Source: Thermoanaerobaculia bacterium
Lineage (GTDB): Bacteria; Acidobacteriota; Thermoanaerobaculia; Multivoradales; J023
Reading direction: 5' to 3'
DNA: 64,000 bases
NCBI GenBank assembly: GCA_030431255.1
Contig: JAUIJL010000001.1
Coordinates: forward strand, 682,001 to 746,000
Position 1 is the first letter of the stretch, and every line of letters starts with the position of its first letter. Shown here one piece after another: positions 35,666 to 43,388 of this stretch. The notes below the pieces were generated by a model that did not search any database, was not told the DNA's origin, and was given only the letters and a program-made list of their open reading frames with translations. Made by a program: the position numbers and the translations under genes.

Positions 35666-36433
35666 TCATTTGCCCCCGAACCGGCCGCGACCCCGAGATT
35701 GGGTCCTGCCGACTCGACTGCGTACACGTTGGGAGAACTTGCTTTTGCGAGCGCTTTGGCGAAGCTGCTGCCGCTCGAAGAAGCTCGGATGACGGGTTTT
35801 GGTGATGCTGCCTTTGGTACCGTAATAGGGTTTGGAGCCCGATCCGAAGTAGGGTTTTCCGCGGGAGTAGGAGCCGCGATAGTCGTCCCAATGGCCGCGT
35901 CGAATCGGATAGGTGGAGGTGCCGAGCAGGTCCCGAAGCAGAGAGTACTGGCCGTAGAAGACCCAAAAGCTGCCGCCGCTGCTGTCGCGCTGCCAGCGGC
36001 CGTAGCGGTTGTCACCCACATATTGATAACCAGGGGGTTGTTGCACCCGGGTGGCTTGGTCGTTCGGGGATTTGGTCAAGATGGCCATGCCCAAATAGCC
36101 CTCGTAAGCGGTGAAAAAGGATTTGCTCACCTCAACCCAGCCGCGGTCTCTGGTTTTCAGCTCCGCGCCCGTGTCGCCTTGGGTGGCGACCGACTCGGCG
36201 TAGAGAATCTTGTATTTGTGGTAGTAGCTCTTGAAGAAATTGCCCGATATCTGCATGTCTTCCAGGATCACGGAGTATTCGGGAAGTGAGCTCAGCTCTT
36301 GGGTCAGGCGCCGGAGCGGGTCGGGGACCGAGCTGCTGCAAGCAAGCTGGCTCACGACGAGAGCCAGGACCGCGACGCGAAGACCGGCGGTGACCCAAGC
36401 GGGCTTGAGGGAGGTTGGAGGAATGGTTTTCAT
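35666..36433 (-). CDS. Basic lipoprotein of the PspA locus
   Basis: 255 residues with a long N-region and lipobox QLAC near residue 32. Residues about 45-160 are a mixed fold rich in Tyr. The last 60 residues are strikingly basic and Gly/Arg-rich (ends RVGRTQSRGRGRFGGK). I do not recognise a family, though E. coli YjfM/YgiB (DUF1190) lipoproteins have comparable Gly/Arg/Ser-rich tails and the same neighbourhood. The tail may bind anionic lipid or LPS. Its ATG overlaps the DUF4178 stop by four bases. Confidence 0.7.
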   Translation of the reverse strand: MKTIPPTSLKPAWVTAGLRVAVLALVVSQLACSSSVPDPLRRLTQELSSLPEYSVILEDMQISGNFFKSYYHKYKILYAESVATQGDTGAELKTRDRGWVEVSKSFFTAYEGYLGMAILTKSPNDQATRVQQPPGYQYVGDNRYGRWQRDSSGGSFWVFYGQYSLLRDLLGTSTYPIRRGHWDDYRGSYSRGKPYFGSGSKPYYGTKGSITKTRHPSFFERQQLRQSARKSKFSQRVRSRVGRTQSRGRGRFGGK

Positions 36434-36978
36434 GAGTTGCCGGGAAGAATGTTGGTGAATTGATAGTCCTCAACGGCGTGACCGACCGAAGCGGTGATTT
36501 CCGTTTCACTCCACTGTTGGATCGACAAGAACTTTTCGTCGGTATCGTCGACGAATTCCCACACGATCAGCTCGTGACGATCGGATCCCTCGGAGGCCGT
36601 CATCTCACCGCCCACGGAACCCTCTAAATAATACAGCGTGCCCTGGTGCTCGATCTGCTCCGGTGGATCCTCGTGTTTGAGGATATGGCTGCGGGCGTTG
36701 CCCAAAGCGCCGATGGGAATCGATTTGGAAATGCTCCAGAGCTCGCCTTCGCCGACCGATCGCTCCAAGTAGATACTCTCGCGGCTCTGAGACAGCTCCC
36801 ATTCCTCCGCGCTACGGCCGTCGTTGAATTTGAAACGGCTGTAGTCGGTGACCTCCCACGTGTGCAGGTCGTAGTCGACCAGGTATCCGATTCGCAATTT
36901 TTCGAGCACCAAGTCCGCCAAGGGGTCGATCTGGGGCTGGGCTTTGGGGGTCCGACGAAATCGATCAAGGAAACCCAT
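36430..36978 (-). CDS. DUF4178-like protein
   Basis: 182 residues from ATG 36978 (GGAG about nine bases upstream); a longer in-frame extension upstream has no ribosome site. The segment LVDYDLHTWEVTDYSRFKF and the strand-rich LYYLEGSVGGEMTA region match the DUF4178 pattern, a small beta-rich domain found in PspA-associated operons. It is the first gene of the leftward operon. The 170 bases to the divergent spermidine-synthase-like gene (36979-37148) must contain both promoters. Confidence 0.7.
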   Translation of the reverse strand: MGFLDRFRRTPKAQPQIDPLADLVLEKLRIGYLVDYDLHTWEVTDYSRFKFNDGRSAEEWELSQSRESIYLERSVGEGELWSISKSIPIGALGNARSHILKHEDPPEQIEHQGTLYYLEGSVGGEMTASEGSDRHELIVWEFVDDTDEKFLSIQQWSETEITASVGHAVEDYQFTNILPGNS

Positions 36979-37148
36979 TCGGGAGCTCCGGGTTGGTGGA
37001 TGAATAGCAGTGTAGCCCATGGGCTCAGGGCGGGACCAGCCGTGAGGCCTATTGATCCTCGGCGGGCGGGGGCTCTCGGACACGGTCGTTGCCGTTCTTC
37101 CGCCCACACGTTGCAGGGGTACGCGGATCGAGAAACAATATTCGTCCC

Positions 37149-38759
37149 ATGGAAGCTAACCCCACAGATCCGGTCGGTAGATCGGGAACCCCTTCGCCGG
37201 CCGGCGGGCAGGTAGCGACGCCGGAAAACGGTGTATTTGCCAGGGCCTTGCTCATTTCGGTCTTCGTCATCGCCACCTGCGGGCTGATCTACGAGCTGTT
37301 GGCCGGCACTATCGCCAGCTATTTGCTCGGCGATAGCGTCACCCAATTCTCAACCATCATCGGAGTTTACCTCTTCGCCATGGGGGTGGGATCCTGGTTG
37401 TCGCGTTTTGTGCTGCGAGAGCTGGTGACCATGTTCGTGCGCATCGAGATCTTGGTCGGTTTGGTGGGCGGGCTCACCTCCCCGGTGCTCTTTCTCGCCT
37501 TTGCCGAGGTCTCTGCCTTTCGGGTGATTCTCTACGGATGGGTGACGCTCACCGGCATCTTGGTGGGGCTCGAAATTCCCCTGCTGATGCGGATCCTGGA
37601 GCATGAGCTGCCGTTCGCGGATTTGGTGTCGCGGGTGCTTTCGTTGGACTATTTGGGCGCGCTGGCTGCTTCGCTGCTTTTCCCACTGTGGTTGGTGCCG
37701 CGTTTGGGTTTGATGCGCTCGTCGTTCCTATTCGGCGTGCTCAACCTCTTGGTCGCGGTGGCGACCTGCCACCTTTTCGCCGATCGTCTCGCGGCTCGCC
37801 GTCGAGTGACCGCCCAAGCTTGGGGCGCGCTCGTTCTCCTCCTATTGGGCTTGATGTCTTCGGAACGGCTGATGAGCTTTGCCGAGCAGCGCCTCTACGA
37901 CCAACCGGTCATCTACGCCGACTCGTCTCCCTACCAGCGGCTGGTGATCACCCGCAAGCTCGACGAGGTGCGCCTCTTTCTCGACGGTAATCTTCAATTT
38001 TCTTCCCGGGACGAGTATCGCTATCACGAGGCCTTGGTGCATCCGGCCATGACCTACTTCGAGCAGCCTCGGACCAACGTTCTGGTGCTCGGGGGTGGAG
38101 ATGGTTTTGCGGTGCGCGAGATCTTGCGTTACCCCTCGGTGGAGCGGGTGGTCCTGGTGGATCTCGATCCTTTGATGGTGAAGGTGTTTCGCGATCACGA
38201 CGAGCTCTCGGGTCTCAACGGCTTTGCCCTCAGGGATCCACGGGTCGAGGTCGTTCACCAGGACGCCTTCATCTGGCTGGACCGGCTGGACGAGCAATTC
38301 GATCTGGTGATCGTAGACTTTCCCGATCCGCGCAACTTTTCTCTCGGCAAGCTGTATTCCACGACGTTCTACCAACGATTGACCGCTGCCCTCCGTCCCG
38401 GGGCCGTGGTCGCTGTCCAATCTACGTCTCCGCTGCACACCCGAGAGGCCTTTTGGTGTGTGAATAAGACGCTGAAGACCGTGGGTTTTCACACCTTGCC
38501 TTACCATGCCACCGTGCCTTCCTTCGGCAAATGGGGATTCATCCTGGCGGCCGCACAGCCCCTGGACGTAGCGGTATTTCAGGCTGAGGCCGCCGGCCGC
38601 CTGCCCCAAGGCTTGAAATACCTCGCCCCAGGGCTTTTGCCCGGTCTCTTTCTGTTTCCTCCCGACATGGGACCCGTGGATGTCGACGAGAATCGGCTCA
38701 ACAACCAAGCGGTGGTGGAGTATCACGAGCGTGGATGGAAAGCGACGCCGCCGACCTGA
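37149..38759 (+). CDS. Membrane-embedded spermidine synthase-like aminopropyltransferase
   Basis: 536 residues from ATG 37149. The first 230 residues contain about seven membrane segments (starting ALLISVFVIATCGLIYELLAG). The C-terminal half is a class I methyltransferase-type spermidine synthase fold: the binding loop VLVLGGGDGFAVREILRY, acidic VVLVDLDPLMV, then VIVDFPDPRNFSLGKLYSTTFY, which holds the Asp and Tyr that usually contact the polyamine. It should transfer aminopropyl groups from decarboxylated S-adenosylmethionine, the product of SpeD in the divergent operon. The membrane fusion is a known but unusual type. There is no Shine-Dalgarno, and a weak TTGCAG/CAATAT pair (37111-37141) ends seven bases before the ATG. 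Confidence 0.87.
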   Translation: MEANPTDPVGRSGTPSPAGGQVATPENGVFARALLISVFVIATCGLIYELLAGTIASYLLGDSVTQFSTIIGVYLFAMGVGSWLSRFVLRELVTMFVRIEILVGLVGGLTSPVLFLAFAEVSAFRVILYGWVTLTGILVGLEIPLLMRILEHELPFADLVSRVLSLDYLGALAASLLFPLWLVPRLGLMRSSFLFGVLNLLVAVATCHLFADRLAARRRVTAQAWGALVLLLLGLMSSERLMSFAEQRLYDQPVIYADSSPYQRLVITRKLDEVRLFLDGNLQFSSRDEYRYHEALVHPAMTYFEQPRTNVLVLGGGDGFAVREILRYPSVERVVLVDLDPLMVKVFRDHDELSGLNGFALRDPRVEVVHQDAFIWLDRLDEQFDLVIVDFPDPRNFSLGKLYSTTFYQRLTAALRPGAVVAVQSTSPLHTREAFWCVNKTLKTVGFHTLPYHATVPSFGKWGFILAAAQPLDVAVFQAEAAGRLPQGLKYLAPGLLPGLFLFPPDMGPVDVDENRLNNQAVVEYHERGWKATPPT

Positions 38760-40428
38760 GCTGCCCCCTCGGTCCGCCCGGAGCGGGATCTCCCGTCGCC
38801 GGGCAATGACTTGGATGTCTCTGGCGCCGTGGGTGATGGGCGCTGGGGCATGCGGGCGGAGCCGATCCGAGCTCCCGGACCACAGTGTGTCTCTCGAAGG
38901 CATCGAAGGGGAGATCGTCGGCCCTTCCATGGAGGCGGGCCACTTGCTGCGCTCGGGAGGAGCCGGTCTGCCGGCATCACCCCCGGAGGTCCAGGAGCTC
39001 GACACTTTGATCGTCGGAGGCGGCATCGCCGGATTGACGGCTGGGTGGCGTCTGAACGGTGAGGGGCATGGGGATTTCAAGCTCCTGGAGCTGGAAAATG
39101 AGGTAGGTGGGAAGTCGCGCTCGGGTCGAAGCTCGATTTCTCCCTATCCCTGGGGCGCCCACTACCTGCCGGTGCCCAGCCGGGAGTCGGCCATCGTCCG
39201 GAAGATTCTGGAAGAAATGGGCCTGGTGATCGGCCGAGACGCCGACGGCGAGCCGATCTACGATCCCCGGCACCTCTGCCATGCGCCCCAAGAGCGGCTT
39301 TTCGTCGGCAACCGTTGGCAGCCCGGGGTCTCGTTGCGCTCGGTGGCCGAGCCCGAGGACGCCGCCGAGCTCGCCGCCTTTGAATCCCGTTTGCGGGAGC
39401 TGCGAGATTTCCGAGACGAGCAGGGGAGGAGGGCCTTCGCCTTGCCCATGGAGCTGTCGAGCCGGGATCCCGGGTTGCTCGCCCTAGACCGAATATCGAT
39501 GGCGGAATATCTGGACGCAGAGGGATGGACCTCGCCCCGGATCCGCTGGTACCTCGACTATTGCTGTCGGGACGACTACGGATGCTCGTTGGACGAGACC
39601 TCGGCCTGGGCGGGCTGGCACTATTTCTGCGCCCGGCCGGAGGACTCGGAGGTGCTGACCTGGCCCGAGGGAAATGGCAGGCTGGTGGATTTCTTGCGTC
39701 GAGCATTGGGGAATCGCATCGAAACCAGCACCTTGGTGTATCGGGTGCGATCGGCCGGCGATGGGGGAGAGCGGGTTTCAGTCGACACCTTGAACCTAAA
39801 AACCCAAGTCACGACCCGCTTTCGCTGTCGCCGACTGATCTACGCCCTGCCACGATTCACGGCTCCCTATGTGATTGAAGGGTTCGACCGCTCGCTGAGC
39901 CGCAGCTTCACCTATGCCCCGTGGTTGGTGGCCAATCTGACGGTGGATGGTCGTCGTCGCCCGAGCCAAAACCAAGGTTATTTCAGCAGTCAGACCGCCT
40001 GGGACAACGTGCTCTACGACAGCCGGTCCTTGGGGTACGTGGTCGCAACCCATCAGAATCTGAGCGCATACCCGGGGGCCACGGTCCTGACCTACTATCT
40101 GCCGTTCGTGGACTTGGATCCGGTCTCGGCGCGGACGCGGCTACAGCAGGCGTCCTGGTCGGAGCTCGCCGCTTCCGTGCTGGGGGATCTGGCCCAGGCC
40201 CATCCTGATTTGGTGAAAAGAGTCGACCGCATCGACCTCATGCGCTGGGGGCACGCGATGATCCGTCCGGTACCGGGATTCATCTGGGGATCGGACCGTC
40301 GCCATGATGGGCTGGAAGAGAAATTTCCGGGCATCCTTTTCGCCCATTCCGATATGAGTGGACTGTCCTTATTCGAAGAGGCGAGCTATCGGGGGGCTGT
40401 AGCCGCGGATCGCGTGCTGTCCTGCTGA
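38731..40428 (+). CDS. FAD-dependent amine-oxidase-like flavoprotein with Tat lipoprotein signal
   Basis: 565 residues from GTG 38731, overlapping the end of the upstream gene by 29 bases; a further upstream ATG (38680) would overlap more. The N-terminus has a twin-arginine motif (SGISRRRAMTWM) followed by a hydrophobic stretch and a lipobox-like GAGAC, indicating Tat export and lipid anchoring. The dinucleotide fold begins LIVGGGIAGLTAGWRL, with the GG-doublet NEVGGKSRSGRSS after it, as in amine oxidases and phytoene-desaturase-like enzymes. Cofactor binding is secure; the substrate (polyamine or lipid) is inferred from the neighbouring aminopropyltransferase only. Confidence 0.82.
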   Translation: MDGKRRRRPELPPRSARSGISRRRAMTWMSLAPWVMGAGACGRSRSELPDHSVSLEGIEGEIVGPSMEAGHLLRSGGAGLPASPPEVQELDTLIVGGGIAGLTAGWRLNGEGHGDFKLLELENEVGGKSRSGRSSISPYPWGAHYLPVPSRESAIVRKILEEMGLVIGRDADGEPIYDPRHLCHAPQERLFVGNRWQPGVSLRSVAEPEDAAELAAFESRLRELRDFRDEQGRRAFALPMELSSRDPGLLALDRISMAEYLDAEGWTSPRIRWYLDYCCRDDYGCSLDETSAWAGWHYFCARPEDSEVLTWPEGNGRLVDFLRRALGNRIETSTLVYRVRSAGDGGERVSVDTLNLKTQVTTRFRCRRLIYALPRFTAPYVIEGFDRSLSRSFTYAPWLVANLTVDGRRRPSQNQGYFSSQTAWDNVLYDSRSLGYVVATHQNLSAYPGATVLTYYLPFVDLDPVSARTRLQQASWSELAASVLGDLAQAHPDLVKRVDRIDLMRWGHAMIRPVPGFIWGSDRRHDGLEEKFPGILFAHSDMSGLSLFEEASYRGAVAADRVLSC

Positions 40429-40455
40429 ATCTTGGGCGCTCAATTTGAGATATGG

Positions 40456-40485
40456 TTGAAATTACGCCTTATTTGCGCCTATAGT
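40456..40485 (+). promoter_or_regulatory. Promoter giving a leaderless message
   Basis: TTGAAA (40456-40461) and TATAGT (40480-40485) are 18 bases apart. The expected transcription start (seven bases after the -10 element) is 40492, the first base of the likely GTG start codon. Confidence 0.65.
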
Positions 40486-40491
40486 TCCGGA

Positions 40492-41568
40492 GTGAGCTCC
40501 GAGACCCACAAGACATCCAGCCGGCGGCAGGTTCACGGCCGTGGAGCTGTGGTCAACCCAAACAACCGCTTCGAGACGATCGAGGTGCTGGTCGACGACC
40601 TGGTCGACGAGCACGAGGTGCCGGATCGAGAGCCGACGATCTACTTCCGCGACGCCTCCAAGTCGGTTATCAGCACCAACAACAGCCCGGACGTGCCGTT
40701 CGAGCTTTCCCTCAATCCCTATCGGGGCTGTGAGCACGGCTGTGCTTATTGTTATGCCCGTCCAACCCACGAGTTTCTCGGCTTTTCGGCGGGATTGGAT
40801 TTCGAAACCCGGATCATGGTCAAGGAGCAGGCGGCTGCCCTGCTGCGGCGTCGGCTCGAGAGTCCGAAGTGGGAGCCGAGAGTGTTGGCCATGAGCGGAG
40901 TGACGGATCCCTACCAGCCCGTCGAGCGTCGATTGCAGATCACCCGGGCCTGTCTGGAGGTGCTGGCGGACCTCCGCCATCCCGTGGGTTTGATCACCAA
41001 GAATCCCATGATCGTGCGCGACCTGGACCTGCTGGCGGACCTGGCCTCTCATCAGGCCGCCTCGGCGGCGATTTCCGTCACCACGTTGGATCCGGAGCTC
41101 TCCGCCAAGATGGAGCCTCGGGCCGGTCACCCACGTCGTCGGTTGGAGGCGGTGCGCAAGCTGGGCGCGGCCGGGGTGCCGGTGGGTGTCATGGTGGCGC
41201 CGGTGATTCCGGGATTGAACGACCACGAGGTGCCGAAAGTCGTGGAGGCGGCGGCGGAGTCGGGCGCGGATTTTGTCGGTTTCATCATGTTGCGATTGCC
41301 CGGAGCGGTGGAGAGGGTCTTCGAGTCTTGGCTAGCGCAGCATCTCCCGGATCGCAAGGAGAAGATCCTCAATCGCCTGCGGTCGATGCGGGGTGGTCGG
41401 CTCAACGACAGCCGTTTCGGCAATCGGATGCGCGGCGAAGGCGTGTTCGCTGATCAAGTCAAATCCATGTTCGAGCTGGCCCGACGTAAATACGGTCTCG
41501 AAAATCGGCGGCTGAGCCTGTCGACCGCCGCCTTTCGCCGACCCAAGGAGCAGCTTCGATTGTTCTAA
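40492..41568 (+). CDS. PA0069-family radical SAM protein
   Basis: 358 residues from GTG 40492. The radical SAM cluster is CEHGCAYC (C-x3-C-x2-C) in NPYRGCEHGCAYCYARP. The remaining sequence, including MSGVTDPYQPVERRLQITR and the C-terminal REC-like block, matches PA0069-family proteins related to SplB (spore photoproduct lyase). The reaction is unknown. A good promoter sits right before the GTG and no Shine-Dalgarno is present, so translation may be leaderless. An upstream TTG (40432) would add 20 residues but lies inside that promoter. Confidence 0.88.
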   Translation: MSSETHKTSSRRQVHGRGAVVNPNNRFETIEVLVDDLVDEHEVPDREPTIYFRDASKSVISTNNSPDVPFELSLNPYRGCEHGCAYCYARPTHEFLGFSAGLDFETRIMVKEQAAALLRRRLESPKWEPRVLAMSGVTDPYQPVERRLQITRACLEVLADLRHPVGLITKNPMIVRDLDLLADLASHQAASAAISVTTLDPELSAKMEPRAGHPRRRLEAVRKLGAAGVPVGVMVAPVIPGLNDHEVPKVVEAAAESGADFVGFIMLRLPGAVERVFESWLAQHLPDRKEKILNRLRSMRGGRLNDSRFGNRMRGEGVFADQVKSMFELARRKYGLENRRLSLSTAAFRRPKEQLRLF

Positions 41569-41590
41569 GGCGGGCTGTTAAGCTGGGGCC

Positions 41591-42283
41591 ATGGAAGAGA
41601 AATTTGCTTGGCGTCCGATCGTCGGTTGGACCTTGGCGGTGCTCACCGTCGGGGTGTTCCTCTACGCCACGGCCACCGGCGACGGACAGTGGCGTTTGCT
41701 CACCAAACCCTGGCCGGTTCTGCTGCTGGCCCTGCGCCTTCATTGGGCGTTGAAAGAATCCGGGGCGCCGCAGGAGATCTACACCCGGCGGATCCGCAAC
41801 GGACTGCTGGCTTCGGCGGTGGGGGATATCTGCCTGGAATTCGAGGCCGGCTTCCTACCGGGCATGTTGGCGTTCCTGATCGGACATCTCTTCTACGTCG
41901 CCGCCTATCTGAACGCCGATCGGGCCGCCCGTTGGGCCAGGGCCGTGCCCTTCGTGCTCTGGGGAGCCGGGGTGATCTACCTCCTGCAAGAAGGTCTTTC
42001 GGCGGCGGGAATGCTCATCCCCGTCAGCCTTTACACCGCGGTCATTTGCACCATGATGTGGCGAGCGGTGGCTCGAATCCGTCCCGGTGCCGGCTTGGAC
42101 GTCGGCTGGGCGGTGGCAGGTGCCTTGCTCTTTGCCGTGTCGGATACCTTGATCGCCGTGACCCGATTCGGTCCCGACATCGTCGGCGCACCCTATTGGA
42201 TCATCATCCTCTACTGGCTGGGACAATGGGGAATCGCCCAATCCGCCGTGGTGCCCCGAGCACGGTCCAACTCGACCGAGTAG
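41591..42283 (+). CDS. YhhN-family lysoplasmalogenase
   Basis: 230 residues with about seven or eight membrane segments. Typical YhhN signatures are KPWPVLLLALRLHWAL near residue 40, LASAVGDICLEF near residue 75 and LLFAVSDTLIAVTRF near residue 180, with the two acidic residues expected in the membrane site (Asp in GDICL and in SDTLI). It hydrolyses vinyl-ether bonds in lysoplasmalogens in animals; the bacterial substrate is less clear. It follows the radical SAM gene by 22 bases, so the two probably share a transcript. Confidence 0.85.
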   Translation: MEEKFAWRPIVGWTLAVLTVGVFLYATATGDGQWRLLTKPWPVLLLALRLHWALKESGAPQEIYTRRIRNGLLASAVGDICLEFEAGFLPGMLAFLIGHLFYVAAYLNADRAARWARAVPFVLWGAGVIYLLQEGLSAAGMLIPVSLYTAVICTMMWRAVARIRPGAGLDVGWAVAGALLFAVSDTLIAVTRFGPDIVGAPYWIIILYWLGQWGIAQSAVVPRARSNSTE

Positions 42284-42296
42284 GTTCCACGCCCAA

Positions 42297-43232
42297 TCAG
42301 TTAACCCAGTGGTCCTGGACCTGTAGAGCTTCGAGCTCGGCCAGCTCTTCTTCCTCCCACTTCTGCCGGAGGGCCTCGTCCCGTTCTCGCCGTCGACGGA
42401 ATGCCAGGAGGGCCAAGGCGGTCACCAGCATCCAGAGCGCGGCGGAGCTGGTGAGGAAGGGGACCCAGCGGTTCCAGAAATCGAAATCGGCCCAAAAGCT
42501 CTCCTCGACGTCCGTGAGGGAATATCCCGTGGCGTCACGAAAAGCGGTGCGGAATCGCTTTCCTTCGGCCACGTGGTCGAGGATCCGCGCCGGCATATGA
42601 CTGCCGTGCTCGTCCATTAAGTAGCGGACGAAGGCCACCGACACGGCGTAGGCGCGGGCCGAGGAGACCGAGCCGCCGGAGAATTCGAGCTCCACGTCGG
42701 CCATGGACGCTTTGCGACGCCGGAACGCTTCGAGCACCAAACGACCACGGTCTTCGAAACGCCATTCTCGAGCCGCGACGATGGCCAAACCTTCGTTCAA
42801 CCATCGGGGCACGCCGTATCGGCCCGCCGCCCTCGCCACCAGCACATGGGCGATCTCATGCCGTAGGACTTGCTCGAGATTGCCGTCCGGATAGGCGGGG
42901 ATCCTTTGGGGAAGCAGCACCACCCAACCCGCATTGCCGACCGCATAGGCCATGACCCATGAAGGGGCTCGACGTGCTTCGACCGAGCCTTCGCGGGCAA
43001 CGATCACCCGAATCGGCGGGCCCGGCTCATCCAGCCCCAAGAGCTCCATGGCCGGCACCAGAGATTGGCGGTCGAAGCCCCGCAGCTCGTCGAGCAGGAT
43101 GCTCATGTCCTCGGGTCCCTCGAAGACCAGCTCCGGCGGCGAGCTCGCCGAATCTCGGATCTGCTGAGCGTTGAGCCCGGAGGCGGCAATCAGCGCCAAG
43201 AGCAGCAACCACGGGAGAGCTCTGACTTTCAT
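42297..43232 (-). CDS. Secreted membrane-anchored metallopeptidase (peptidase MA-like)
   Basis: 311 residues from ATG 43232, where the signal peptide begins (cleavage near LNA). The zinc motif is HEIAH in VLRHEIAHVLVARAAG (about residue 135) followed by the distal Glu in PRWLNEGLAIVAARE, as in gluzincin peptidase MA proteins. One C-terminal membrane helix precedes a charged coiled tail. The protease domain would therefore sit in the periplasm. It is convergent with the YhhN gene, the stops being 13 bases apart. Confidence 0.85.
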   Translation of the reverse strand: MKVRALPWLLLLALIAASGLNAQQIRDSASSPPELVFEGPEDMSILLDELRGFDRQSLVPAMELLGLDEPGPPIRVIVAREGSVEARRAPSWVMAYAVGNAGWVVLLPQRIPAYPDGNLEQVLRHEIAHVLVARAAGRYGVPRWLNEGLAIVAAREWRFEDRGRLVLEAFRRRKASMADVELEFSGGSVSSARAYAVSVAFVRYLMDEHGSHMPARILDHVAEGKRFRTAFRDATGYSLTDVEESFWADFDFWNRWVPFLTSSAALWMLVTALALLAFRRRRERDEALRQKWEEEELAELEALQVQDHWVN

Positions 43233-43388
43233 CCATAGGAGCCTACCGCGCTTGAGCCGAGGTCGGGTCCAGTCGCGGAAGTGGGAGCGAGGCAGTGGGG
43301 AAGCGTGGTCGTCCATGGGCTGATAAGATTGGGTCAAGTAGATTCGTGCAAAGCAGCAGACCGCAGGGGATGACATGACGGAGATGCA

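Noticed and set aside
37842-39080. 412-codon reverse frame
   Set aside because: Antisense to the spermidine-synthase-like and FAD genes; no recognised domain or ribosome site.
41608-42600. 330-codon forward frame overlapping the YhhN gene
   Set aside because: Arg/Gly/Pro-rich composition without membrane segments; the overlapping frame matches YhhN.
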